Assembly: GCF_001999245.1 (NCBI RefSeq)
Contig: NZ_CP019630.1
Location: forward strand, 4,059,001 to 4,123,000
Direction: 5' to 3'
Length of the DNA: 64,000 bases
Origin: Roseibium algicola
Lineage (GTDB): Bacteria > Pseudomonadota > Alphaproteobacteria > Rhizobiales > Stappiaceae
Part shown: positions 9,109 to 17,690 of the stretch, piece after piece
How the letters are laid out: every line of letters starts with the position of its first letter
How positions within the stretch are numbered: position 1 is the stretch's first letter
Position numbers and translations under genes: made by a program
Notes under the pieces: model-generated
Database searches by the model: none
Told to the model about the DNA's origin: nothing
Seen by the model: only the letters and a program-made list of their open reading frames with translations

Positions 9109-10164
9109 TCAGGCCTTGGCCTCCAGCGTCAGGAGCGCCCGCTTGCGCTCAACGCCCCATCGGTAGCCGGACAGTTCGCCGTTGCTGCGCACCACCCGGT
9201 GGCAGGGAATCGCGACCGCAATCCTGTTCGACGCACAGGCTTGGGCCACAGCCCGAGCCGATTTGGGATCTCCGATCATCTTTGCGACTTCAGCGTAAGT
9301 ACGGGTTTCACCTGCCGGAATTTCCCTCAAGATATTCCAGACACGTTGCTGAAAGACCGTCCCTTGAATATCAAGCGGCAGATTGAGGCCGAGGCCCGGA
9401 GTCTCGACAAAACCAACGACCTGCGCGACTTGCCGCTCAAATTCCTCGTCTCCGCCAACAAGCTCGGCCTTCGGGAAACGGTCCTGCAGATCGTGAACAA
9501 GCGCTAGTGCGTCGTCGCCAAGAGTAATGGCGCAGATACCTTTCTTGCTCCGCGCAACCAGGATCGCGCCGAGGCTGCACTGGCCGACCGCAAACAGGAT
9601 CTCTGTATTCGCGCCGCCTTTCTTGAAGGTCGAAGGCGTCATGCCGAGGAAGTCGTTCGAATTCTCGTAGAACCGGCTGTTAGAATTGAAGCCAGCATCG
9701 TATATCGCAGTGGTGACGCTGACATCGTCATTGGCAAGTTTGTCGCGCAGTTTCTTGTTCCTGTGCGCCACGCCATAAGCCTTGGGCGACAATCCTGTGG
9801 CCGCCTTGAACACGCGACTAAAATGCGAGGTGCTCAGGCCGGTCGACTTGGCCAGATGGCTCAGGTTCGGCTGGCTGCCGGATCCTTCGATCAAGCGGCA
9901 GGCCGCGATCACGATTTCCGTGTTCAATTCCTGAAGCGATTGCCCGCGCGGTGTGCATCGCTGACATTGCCGATATCCCGCTTCCTCCGCTTCGTCAGGG
10001 CCAGCGAAAAACTGGACGTTCTTCACCTTCGCCCGGCGGGAAGGGCATGACGGCCTGCAGTAGATGCCGGTAGTGCGGACGGCATAGACAAACTCGCCGT
10101 CGGCTGTCTCGTCCCGATCAAGCACCTTTTGCCAGCGCGGGTCGATTTCGATCTCCTTATCCAT
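9109..10164 (-). CDS. ada: Ada: bifunctional alkyltransferase and transcriptional activator
   Basis: About 351 residues with the full Ada layout. The N-terminal zinc/methylphosphotriester domain carries Cys ligands in GIYCRPSCPSRRAK and GYRQCQRCTPRG. An AraC-type HTH follows (LSHLAKSTGLSTSHFSRVFKAATG), then the C-terminal O6-methylguanine methyltransferase with PCHRVV and GELSGYRWG. Methylation of the N-terminal Cys by DNA phosphotriesters turns Ada into an activator of repair genes, which here could include the oxygenase upstream and the ogt/alkB cluster. ATG 10164 is chosen over TTG 10173, which would sit too close to the AGG. A strong terminator follows. Confidence 0.95.
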   Translation of the reverse strand: MDKEIEIDPRWQKVLDRDETADGEFVYAVRTTGIYCRPSCPSRRAKVKNVQFFAGPDEAEEAGYRQCQRCTPRGQSLQELNTEIVIAACRLIEGSGSQPNLSHLAKSTGLSTSHFSRVFKAATGLSPKAYGVAHRNKKLRDKLANDDVSVTTAIYDAGFNSNSRFYENSNDFLGMTPSTFKKGGANTEILFAVGQCSLGAILVARSKKGICAITLGDDALALVHDLQDRFPKAELVGGDEEFERQVAQVVGFVETPGLGLNLPLDIQGTVFQQRVWNILREIPAGETRTYAEVAKMIGDPKSARAVAQACASNRIAVAIPCHRVVRSNGELSGYRWGVERKRALLTLEAKA

Positions 10165-10271
10165 GATAGCCAAGGATACCTCTGTTTGATTGCTTTCCGA
10201 AACCTTTAGCCGCAGCTAGATATCGTTTCACTCCGTTCCATGCGGTCAAATCCGCAAAGTCGGCGCAGCTT

Positions 10272-10991
10272 TCAGGCCGCATCGTGGAAGATGACACCTA
10301 GCGTGTGCCGACTTCCCTCACGAACCCTGCTGACGCCGTGCCGCATGTTGACGCGGTAGAAACCGCGAGTGCCCCGTGCTGGGCGGTTGCGAACGGAGAA
10401 TACGACGGCATCTCCTTGCTGCAGGGAGACTACTTCGGCGCGGCTCTGCATTCTGGGGCGTTGTTCGGTCAGAACGAATTCCCCGCCCGAAAAGTCTGTT
10501 TCCGGGTCGGACAGCAACACAGCCGCCTGAAGTGGAAAGAGCATTTCCCCATAGACGTCCTGATGCAGGCAATTGTAGTCGCCAGGGCCGTAACGCAGCA
10601 GCAAGGGAGTGGGCTTCGTTTGGCCAGCCTTCGCACACAGCTCCAGGTAGTCTTTGTGGGCTACCGGAAACTGCGTTTCCAGTCCCATGTGTTCTTGCCA
10701 AGCATTAGCGGTCGGCACCAGCAGGGGATAGATCATTTCGCGCAAGGCCTGAACCAGCGGAGGCAGGGGATAGGCGAAATACTTGTACTCCCCCTTGCCG
10801 AAGCCGTGTCTTTGCATACGGATATGGCTGCGGAAACCGGTTCCCTGATCGTAGAGCGCGGTAACGGCCCGACACTCCGGCGGCGTCAGTATCCCGGAAA
10901 GGACGGCCGAACCCATTTCATCCAGGTTGTGCAGGAAGGTGTCTATGTCGTTGGCGGCAATTCTCGGCGCCAAGGCGGAGTTTTTACTCAT
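10272..10991 (-). CDS. 2OG-Fe(II) oxygenase, Ada-associated
   Basis: A 239-residue double-stranded beta-helix dioxygenase. The iron motif HxD is in NCLHQDVYGE near residue 152, with the distal His and the 2OG-binding Arg in the C-terminal NMRHGVSRVREGSRHTLG. It resembles the prolyl-4-hydroxylase-like oxygenases commonly encoded beside ada, which are presumed to act in alkylation damage repair. It lies upstream of ada on the same strand with a 107-bp gap. ATG 10991 is preferred; a TTG at 11003 would add four residues. Confidence 0.85.
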   Translation of the reverse strand: MSKNSALAPRIAANDIDTFLHNLDEMGSAVLSGILTPPECRAVTALYDQGTGFRSHIRMQRHGFGKGEYKYFAYPLPPLVQALREMIYPLLVPTANAWQEHMGLETQFPVAHKDYLELCAKAGQTKPTPLLLRYGPGDYNCLHQDVYGEMLFPLQAAVLLSDPETDFSGGEFVLTEQRPRMQSRAEVVSLQQGDAVVFSVRNRPARGTRGFYRVNMRHGVSRVREGSRHTLGVIFHDAA

Positions 10992-11429
10992 CTTGTAATC
11001 CAAAACTTACGCAGCTCACGGCACCGTCACGCCTTGCCTATGGTGCGGCGTCTTCAATCCGTAGCTCCGGGACAGTGATCGTCGGCGCAGTGCGTGTTGA
11101 AGGCATTTGGCCACGGCAGGAACCTTCCGGCTATCCGTTTTGCGCTTTCGAACCAAGGTTCCGATTGGCTCAACCATACGAGCGAGGAATTTGGTGGCTG
11201 ACACCTTGACGTAGGCTGGTATTGAAATTGCCTGCACGATCCGCAGGGGTCACTTCAGGAGTGAAGTCTGTCCAACTCAGCAATTCTCGCACCTCGCCGC
11301 CTGATTTGGGTGCCAAAGGTTCTGTATTCGAAGAAGACAAGTATTAGCGGCAAAACCACTCGCACCTAATCCAGCTGGAAGATGGGATCGGTGACATGTC
11401 GTTCGAGCGGCTGCCGCGCGGATTACTAC
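10992..11429. other. Non-coding interval, no gene seen
   Basis: About 440 bp between the oxygenase start and the sulfatase remnant. One minus-strand ORF of 73 codons (11016-11237) has no recognisable features and is not credited. No structured RNA or strong repeat was seen. It presumably contains the oxygenase/ada promoter near its left end. Confidence 0.5.
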
Positions 11430-11855
11430 TTACACCGGCATTCTGATTGCACATCGCCCTCGTTCACCGGACGATACATCCATCCTGTCCGTTTTGCCCT
11501 ACCTGCCGGAAGAGCATCGAGGACTTGTCGATTTCTGCCGCTCCATCCACCGCTTCGACCGTGGCGTTGGCATTGAGTTTCACTGACTGGAGCAAGCCGG
11601 TCCTGCCGGCGAAATGCTGGTCGCGTTCTTGCCCGGCATTGGATCGCCTTACCTCAACGCCGAAACGATCTTGTTCAACGCCGGTGTCTACTCGCTGTTC
11701 ATCATGCAAAGGCCTGGTCAAAGGGTTGGGAAACCAAATCCAATCTCGTCTCGTTCACCGACTTGTTGCTGACATTCGTGGATGCCGTAAGCGCCAAACT
11801 AGAAGACGGACTTCGCAAGGGTCGCTCTCTTCTGTCGCTATTGGGAAATGAATAA
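11430..11855 (+). pseudogene. Decayed sulfatase remnant
   Basis: The three plus-strand frames together encode pieces that align in order with the intact sulfatase at 1003-2385. Examples are SPDDT, a CRSIHRFDRGVG segment (intact gene: YRSVHRLDRGVG), GSPYLNAETILFNAGVY (GSPFLNSKTTLFDAGVH) and an RPGQ segment, then SSRSPTCC out of frame where the intact gene has LVSFTDLL. Nucleotide identity is visible across about 390 bp matching 1515-1905. The first part (near 11430-11455) resembles the intact gene around 1290, followed by an apparent internal deletion of roughly 200 bp. An in-frame stop at about 11582 and further frame changes show that it is dead. The formylglycine Cys region is absent. Confidence 0.8.
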
Positions 11856-12053
11856 CTGTGTTTCTGAGAATACGGTTAGAGGGTTCTGTGCCTTATATTT
11901 GGAGAAAATGAGTTGGCGCTGTTCATCGGATCGTTCACTCAGTCAAATGGGCAAGTTCCTGGAATGAAGGGAGCTCAGGTCTAAGCTGGCCTTTGAAAGA
12001 TTGAGCCGGCCGAGGAGATCGCGACCGGTCATTTTGCCAGTAATTCAGAACAA

Positions 12054-12947
12054 TCAGTCGCGTGGATCATTGCTGCCTGTCGAACGTACCAGCCAATCGG
12101 CGAATTCGGCCGCTTCCGTCTTGCCGCGTTTCGGGTTCACAACGATGTAGTTGCGGTTTTCCAGCACCGACAGGCCGAAAACGGGAACAAGCCGACCAGT
12201 GTCAACTTCCTGAGATATTAATGTGGGAGGACAGAGGGCGATGCCTTGGTGTGCAAGTGCCGCATGAACCAGAAGCTCAAAATCCTCAAAGATATCGCCT
12301 TCCGCCGCCCGCCGTGCGTCTATGCCGGCGCGTTCGTGCCATAGCTTCCATGCGCTCGTGTCGAAGTCATGAAGCAGGTTTGCATTTTTGATGTCGGAGG
12401 GAGCGTCAAACGGACCCTGGCTTTCCAGATAACCGGCAGAAGCAAACGGCTGCACTGCACCGCTAAAAAGCGTTCGAGAGCTGCCGGCACCTTCAAAGCC
12501 TGCATCGATGGCGCAGATCAAGACGTCCGCCTCCCAGTGGTGCACGTCGTCGAGACGATGGATGTAGGTGAAGCTAAGCTGCACGTCTGGCAGGCATTTG
12601 CGCAGCTCGCCCAGCCTTGGGAGCACGATTCTGGTTGCGACCGAAGGGAGTGTTGCGATCTTGAGCTGCGTTTTCTGCTTTGCTTCGATAAGTCCGTCGA
12701 CTGACTGGTAGATCGCATCAAACGCCCCGGAGATCGTGGCGGCCAGGGTCAGGGCAGCTTGCGTTGGCTTCATGGCGCGCCTGCTTCTGTCGAACAACTT
12801 CATTTCCAAATCCGCCTCAAGAGTCCGGATCTGCTGGCTAATTGCTCCTGCAGTAACATGAAGGTCTTCAGCGGCCTTTTGGATGCTGCCGCAGCGTACA
12901 AGAGCTTCAAACGCTCTGAGCGCAACAAAGGAGGGTCGACGAGGCAT
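12054..12947 (-). CDS. LysR-family regulator, GcvA-like
   Basis: A 297-residue LysR-type regulator. The N-terminal winged HTH (FVALRAFEALVRCGSIQKAAEDLHVTAGAISQQIRTLE) is followed by a substrate-binding domain of the GcvA/AmpR subgroup (SFTYIHRLDDVHHWEADVLI). It is divergent from the ectC-like gene, 99 bp away, and is the natural regulator of that operon. Its inducer may be a compound handled by the amidase/ABC transporter genes, which is inferred from position. Confidence 0.9.
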   Translation of the reverse strand: MPRRPSFVALRAFEALVRCGSIQKAAEDLHVTAGAISQQIRTLEADLEMKLFDRSRRAMKPTQAALTLAATISGAFDAIYQSVDGLIEAKQKTQLKIATLPSVATRIVLPRLGELRKCLPDVQLSFTYIHRLDDVHHWEADVLICAIDAGFEGAGSSRTLFSGAVQPFASAGYLESQGPFDAPSDIKNANLLHDFDTSAWKLWHERAGIDARRAAEGDIFEDFELLVHAALAHQGIALCPPTLISQEVDTGRLVPVFGLSVLENRNYIVVNPKRGKTEAAEFADWLVRSTGSNDPRD

Positions 12948-13046
12948 ACTTTAGATAAACTAAATAATATAGAAAAATCAATTCGTTTGTCTTCCGAAGC
13001 TGATTGGCGTTCATTTTGTGGATAGCAAAACTGCAGGGAGGCAGAC
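12948..13046. promoter_or_regulatory. Divergent LysR/ectC control region
   Basis: An AT-rich 99-bp gap between a LysR gene and the operon it faces. A short dyad TTTAG-N5-CTAAA at 12950-12964 lies next to the LysR start. AGGGAGG at 13034-13040 is the ribosome binding site for the GTG start of the ectC-like gene. LysR binding here is inferred from layout. Confidence 0.45.
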
Positions 13047-13427
13047 GTGATTGTAAGGACACTGCGTGAAATTGCGGGAACGGAGCGTGATGTGAACTGG
13101 GGCAACGGACAGAGCCGCAGGTTCCTGCTCGAGGCGGATGGAATGGGCTTTGCTTTTACCGAAACGCTTATCCTGGCAGGAACCGACATCTTCATTCAGT
13201 ACCGTAATCATCTGGAGGCGTGCTACTGCGTCGAAGGTGAAGGAGAAATCCAGCGGGAGGGAGGCGATACGCACCCGATCGCACCCGGCACGCTTTACGC
13301 GCTGAACGATCACGATCCGCATTATTTGCGTGCCTGGACGGACATGCGCCTGATCAGCGTCTTCAATCCGCCTATCAAGGGTAACGAGCGGCACAATCTG
13401 TCCGGCGATGAAACGTCCTCATACTGA
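13047..13427 (+). CDS. ectC: Orphan ectoine synthase-like cupin (EctC)
   Basis: A 126-residue cupin matching EctC, which closes N-gamma-acetyl-diaminobutyrate into ectoine. The iron-binding residues described for EctC are conserved: Glu57 (NHLEACYC), Tyr84 (GTLYALND) and His92 (DHDPHYLRA), with the usual MIVRTL start and GEGEIQ strand. The start is GTG with AGGGAGG upstream. No ectA or ectB is present in the window. The gene leads an amidase and ABC transporter operon, so it may act on an imported amide or in reverse, not in osmolyte synthesis. That role is inference. Confidence 0.85.
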   Translation: MIVRTLREIAGTERDVNWGNGQSRRFLLEADGMGFAFTETLILAGTDIFIQYRNHLEACYCVEGEGEIQREGGDTHPIAPGTLYALNDHDPHYLRAWTDMRLISVFNPPIKGNERHNLSGDETSSY

Positions 13428-13428
13428 A

Positions 13429-13623
13429 ATGGAAAACGCAGCATCCAGTGCGTGCCGTGAAATTGGCGCGTTTTACGAGCGCCTGGGTGTGGGCGCGGTC
13501 TTTCGGAACCATCAGCCAGATTGTCAGCGTGCCTGTGAGAACGCTCAGTCCATGCTGTTGGTTCTGAAAGATTGCCTTTTCAAATCTGGCCTTCATTCCT
13601 CGATTTCGGGAGATTCGGAATGA
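13429..13623 (+). CDS. Possible small protein between ectC and amidase
   Basis: A 64-codon ORF starting directly after the ectC stop and ending with an ATGA overlap with the amidase start, the arrangement of a coupled operon gene. The product has three to four Cys and a hydrophobic helix (AQSMLLVLKDCLFKSGL). It resembles no family I recognise; small partners of amidases such as AtzG/GatC-like proteins were considered, but no shared motif is visible. The ORF could equally be chance. Confidence 0.35.
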   Translation: MENAASSACREIGAFYERLGVGAVFRNHQPDCQRACENAQSMLLVLKDCLFKSGLHSSISGDSE

Positions 13624-15029
13624 CCTCACCAGTTGAACTGACCCTGGCGGACGCGCGCAATAAAATTGCCAGCAGAGAGTTGTGCCCCGTGGACTATGTC
13701 CAGGCCCTGCTCGATCGGATTGCGGCCTTTGACGACAGGTTCAATGCGCTGATTGAAGTCGCCGCGGAACAGGCACTTGCTGCCGCCAACTCGTTGACGC
13801 GGGGACGGCCTGACCGGTCCCGACCAATGTTTGGTATTCCGTTTCTGGTGAAGGACATCATAGATGTCGAAGGTTGTGTGACCACTTGCCAGTCGCGTGC
13901 TCACAGGCGCGCGGCGGCCCGCAGAAACGCGGATTGCGTGCAACGTCTTTTGGACGCCGGTGGCATCTTTCTGGGCAAGACATCCCTGGACGAATTTGCC
14001 CTTGGTGGGCCTCATTTCGACGCACCTTGGCCGCCCCCTCGGAACCCCTGGAATCGCGACTATACGCCCGGCTCGAGCTCCGGTGGCAGCGGTGCAGCGC
14101 TCGCAGCGAAATTTGCGCCGCTTGCACTTGGAACGGACACTGGTGGATCAATTCGCAGCCCAGCCATGATGACGGGTGTTGTGGGCCTGAAGCCGACTTT
14201 CAACAAGCTGTCGATGCGAGGCGTACATCCTCTTGCGCCCAGCATGGACGTGCTTGGACCGATGGCGCGAACTGTCGAGGACGTTGCCTTGGCCTTTCGC
14301 AGTCTTGCAAGACATCCTGTTGCCGTTGCGCGGGAACCGGTCGAAGCTCCGAGACTTGTCCGGCTCGATCATCTCTGGCGTGAAGAGCTCGTTGCGACGG
14401 GAGAGACCGCTGAGCTCTTCGACAAGGTTCTGCGAGAGCTGAACACTGCAGGCTCGGTGATCTCGAGCCGGCGCACGGCAGCCCTGAAATGTTTCAACGC
14501 AGCAGGCTGGGTCACACTCTTTGCCGAGGCTTTCCATGTTCACAGGCGATCGCTTTCCTCTCATCCGGAGCGATATGGGCACCTTACGCGGGAAAAATTA
14601 CTACGCGGCGCTCATGTATCGGTCGCCGACTACATCAATGCGCAGCACCTTCGCGAGCAATTGACGGCCGCCATCGATGATTGCTTGATCGAGGCAGAAG
14701 GCATTGTCTTGCCGGTGAGTGCCATGCCGCCGTGCAGGCTGGAAGACAGCACCGCCATGGCCGAACTGTCCGCGGCCTCCCTTCGCATGATCTGCAATGT
14801 GACCGGCCATCCTGCCCTGGCACTGCCGACCGGACTGAGCGGGCAAGGCCTGCCCATGGGTATTCAGGTCATCGGCAGGAAGGGCCAAGAAGAAGAATTG
14901 ATAGCTATAGGTTCCTGGATCGAAAGACATCTTTCGACCTGGAAACCGGGCACCAGTCCGGTTCTATCCCGCACGCCGAAGGAAAATGAACGGCTTGCGG
15001 CAAAACGATCTTCAAATCACCGGAACTGA
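13620..15029 (+). CDS. Amidase signature family hydrolase
   Basis: A 469-residue amidase (GatA/AtzF class). The Ser-cisSer-Lys triad is visible: Lys in PFLVKDIIDVEG, the cis-Ser loop in GSSSGGSGAALAAKF, and the nucleophile Ser in GTDTGGSIRSPA. It hydrolyses a C-N bond of an amide, but the substrate is not inferable. ATG 13620 is chosen because the family start (TSPVELTLADARNKI) follows it and GGGAG lies upstream. It belongs to the operon ectC, small ORF, amidase, binding protein, transporter, so the imported solute is probably its substrate. Confidence 0.9.
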   Translation: MTSPVELTLADARNKIASRELCPVDYVQALLDRIAAFDDRFNALIEVAAEQALAAANSLTRGRPDRSRPMFGIPFLVKDIIDVEGCVTTCQSRAHRRAAARRNADCVQRLLDAGGIFLGKTSLDEFALGGPHFDAPWPPPRNPWNRDYTPGSSSGGSGAALAAKFAPLALGTDTGGSIRSPAMMTGVVGLKPTFNKLSMRGVHPLAPSMDVLGPMARTVEDVALAFRSLARHPVAVAREPVEAPRLVRLDHLWREELVATGETAELFDKVLRELNTAGSVISSRRTAALKCFNAAGWVTLFAEAFHVHRRSLSSHPERYGHLTREKLLRGAHVSVADYINAQHLREQLTAAIDDCLIEAEGIVLPVSAMPPCRLEDSTAMAELSAASLRMICNVTGHPALALPTGLSGQGLPMGIQVIGRKGQEEELIAIGSWIERHLSTWKPGTSPVLSRTPKENERLAAKRSSNHRN

Positions 15030-15124
15030 ACGAGAAGGCGCATTTTCGGCTCCGGAAAGGCTCGAAACACAACCGGTTCGATTTGAAGACGAGCGTTACA
15101 AAAACATCAACAGAGGGAAACCAG

Positions 15125-15946
15125 ATGACTATCAAACGCTCCACTCTTCTCGCAGGTCTGGCCATTTGTGCAAACATGGCTCTTGCGCCGACCGGGCATG
15201 CGGACGGGCTCGTGGAAGCCGGACAGCTACTTGTCGGTTCCGATCTGACCTATCCGCCATACGACTATCTGGACGATGCCAATCAGCCCGCCGGTTTTGA
15301 CGCCGAACTCGCGACCGCGCTGGCAAAGGCTGCCAATCTGCAGGTGAAATTCGTCGATACCCGCTTCGAGAACCTTATCATCGGTGTTTCGAGCGATCAG
15401 TTCGACGTAATTGCCTCGACACTCTATGTGAAGCCGGAGCGTGCCAAACGGGTCGATTTCCTGCCGTACATGAAATCCGGCATTTCGATTGCCGTTCTGC
15501 AGGGAAGTGAATTCGCTTTCCGCACTCTCGAGGAGCTTTGCGGTCATTCCTTCGCGTCGGTGAAAGGCTCCGCCTGGTTGCAGCGGGTAGAAGAGCTCAA
15601 TCAAACAACTTGTGCCGGCGACGAGATTGACGCGCGCGAATTCCCAACAGCGCCGGAGGCCACCCAGGCACTCCTGTCCGGTGGAGTGGATGCCCAAGTA
15701 GAAGATTCAGCAGTCCTTGGAGAGGCAGCAAGAAAACTGAACGGGCGCATCGTCATGACGAATGAGGACCAACTTTATCCGGTGATCGTCGCGCTGGGAT
15801 TGAAGAAAGGTAACACGGAACTAGCAGAAATCCTTGAAAATGCGATGTCGGTGATCAAGGCCAACGGCGAGTACCGGGCCCTTTTGACAAAATACAACGT
15901 CGCAGCCCCTACCGACGGCGAATTCCGTGCAGCGGTCGGCCAATAG
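15125..15946 (+). CDS. Polar amino-acid ABC transporter substrate-binding protein
   Basis: Periplasmic family-3 solute-binding protein, 273 residues. It has a signal peptide (MTIKRSTLLAGLAICANMALAPTGHAD) and the hallmark region LLVGSDLTYPPYDYLDDANQPAGFDAELATALAK, followed by FENLIIGVSSDQFDVIAS. The ATG at 15125 follows GAGGGAAA. Related proteins bind amino acids, opines or ectoines. The EctC-like and amidase genes upstream hint at an ectoine-like or acylated diamino-acid ligand, which is inference. Confidence 0.9.
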   Translation: MTIKRSTLLAGLAICANMALAPTGHADGLVEAGQLLVGSDLTYPPYDYLDDANQPAGFDAELATALAKAANLQVKFVDTRFENLIIGVSSDQFDVIASTLYVKPERAKRVDFLPYMKSGISIAVLQGSEFAFRTLEELCGHSFASVKGSAWLQRVEELNQTTCAGDEIDAREFPTAPEATQALLSGGVDAQVEDSAVLGEAARKLNGRIVMTNEDQLYPVIVALGLKKGNTELAEILENAMSVIKANGEYRALLTKYNVAAPTDGEFRAAVGQ

Positions 15947-16018
15947 GTCATTTCCTGATCGATCTTACGGCAGCGGGTGAAAGAACTCGCTGCCACTATT
16001 GCCGGAGCACTGGTTACA

Positions 16019-17518
16019 ATGAGTTTTGACTGGAAATATCTGCTCTCGCTGGCAAGTTATAGCGAATTCTGGACCGCATCACTTACCGTTGTCTGGCTCA
16101 GCGTACTGACGTGGTGTGTGAGTGTTGCACTGGGATTTGGCGTTGCTATCGCTCGTACCGAGGGGCCGGGCTGGCTGCGGCAGCTGAGCGCGGTTTATAT
16201 CTGGTTCTTCCGGAGTGTGCCGCTGCTGGTTCTGCTTATATTTATCTATAACTTGCCTCAGATGCTGCCCGAATTGCGACCGGTCCTGTCCAACCCGTTC
16301 TGGGCTGGCGCGATTGCCCTCATCGTCAGCGAAGTCGCCTATATTTCCGAGATCCACCGGGGAGGACTAATATCCATCGATCGGGGTCAGCATGAGGCTG
16401 CTCATGTTCTTGGTATTCGATCCTTCGGAAAATATTTTAAGATCATCGTTCCGCAAGCCTTCCGTGTTGCCATGCCGACGCTCAGCAACGAATTCATCAC
16501 GATCGTCAAGCTGACATCGCTGGTGTCGGTTATTTCCCTTTCCGAAATTCTTCTTGTGGGCCAGCGCCTTTACACCAGGAACTTCCTCGTTATCGAAACA
16601 CTAGTGGCGGTGTCGGTCTACTATGTTTTGATCGTCACAATATTCACCTGGATTGCGCGTTGGATCGAAAATCACCTCGATGTCACGCGCCGCCGCGCGA
16701 CCGAAACGGAAATTGCCAAAACCCGGTTTGAGCACCCGGTGGTGACGGGGGAGCGCATCAGGAAAAGTGATATTGTTGTCGATCTCAACAGAGTGCGGAA
16801 GTCCTTTGGCGACAAGCGTGTGGTGAACGACATTTCGCTCCAAATTCGCTCCGGGGAGGTCGTATGTCTTATTGGCCCGTCAGGGTCGGGAAAGACCACG
16901 CTGCTGAGAACCATCAACGCATTGCAGGACATCGACGGCGGAACGATCTGCTTTCATGGGGAAGACTGGATCTGCGGCGACGGCAAGTATCAGCTGTCGC
17001 AGACATTTCGCGACGATGTCATACACCTCGGGATGGTGTTCCAGTCCTTCAATCTGTTCCCGCATTTGACGGTTCTGGAAAATGTGACACTTGGTCCGCG
17101 CTATCACACAATGGGCTCTGCGGACGAGTTGCGCGCATTCGCCATGCTCAATCTGGACAAGGTCGGGATGGCCGCGCATGCGCAAAAATACCCTCATCAG
17201 CTGTCCGGTGGACAAAAACAGCGTGTGGCAATTGCAAGGGCTCTTGCGATGAAGCCGCTGGTCATGCTGTTCGATGAGCCTACATCTGCGCTTGATCCAG
17301 AAATGGTGAGCGAAGTCCTACAGACGATTGAGGGTCTGGCTGCGGAAGGTATGACGATGCTAATCGTCACGCATGAAATGCGCTTCGCCGCGCGGATTTC
17401 CGACCGGATCATCATGCTCGAAAACGGCAGCCGCGTTGCCGAGGCGTCCGCCGATGACCTGAGAAACGGCATCACGGATGCACGTATCAGGCGCTTCATG
17501 GAGCAGTCCCAACACTGA
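16019..17518 (+). CDS. ABC transporter permease-ATPase fusion
   Basis: About 499 residues combining both membrane and energy subunits. Residues 1-230 are a HisM-type permease with several membrane helices and the EAA loop (EAAHVLGIRSFGKYFKIIVPQAF). Residues 250-499 are a GlnQ-type ATPase with Walker A (GPSGSGKTT), signature LSGGQKQRVAIARAL, Walker B (VMLFDEPTSALDP) and switch His (VTHEM). The usual system has separate genes, so this is a natural fusion, which would homodimerise. ATG 16019 is favoured; an in-frame GTG at 15977 is possible. It takes up the ligand of the preceding binding protein. Confidence 0.9.
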   Translation: MSFDWKYLLSLASYSEFWTASLTVVWLSVLTWCVSVALGFGVAIARTEGPGWLRQLSAVYIWFFRSVPLLVLLIFIYNLPQMLPELRPVLSNPFWAGAIALIVSEVAYISEIHRGGLISIDRGQHEAAHVLGIRSFGKYFKIIVPQAFRVAMPTLSNEFITIVKLTSLVSVISLSEILLVGQRLYTRNFLVIETLVAVSVYYVLIVTIFTWIARWIENHLDVTRRRATETEIAKTRFEHPVVTGERIRKSDIVVDLNRVRKSFGDKRVVNDISLQIRSGEVVCLIGPSGSGKTTLLRTINALQDIDGGTICFHGEDWICGDGKYQLSQTFRDDVIHLGMVFQSFNLFPHLTVLENVTLGPRYHTMGSADELRAFAMLNLDKVGMAAHAQKYPHQLSGGQKQRVAIARALAMKPLVMLFDEPTSALDPEMVSEVLQTIEGLAAEGMTMLIVTHEMRFAARISDRIIMLENGSRVAEASADDLRNGITDARIRRFMEQSQH

Positions 17519-17690
17519 ATGGCTCCACATCCGTCCGGAACTCATCGGCGCGCAACGCGAGGAAGGTGGGATTGACCCCGAGCCTCTTCCTGCACCGCCG
17601 CCTCCCGCTCGGACGCGAAAGGTTGCCCGGAGAACCGGAACGACAAGTCCTTTCTTCTGATATCTTCGCTGGTTTTGCGGTGCGTTCTGC

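Noticed and set aside
11016..11237. 73-codon minus-strand ORF upstream of the oxygenase
   Set aside because: Basic, featureless product, no ribosome binding site; probably promoter-side non-coding DNA.
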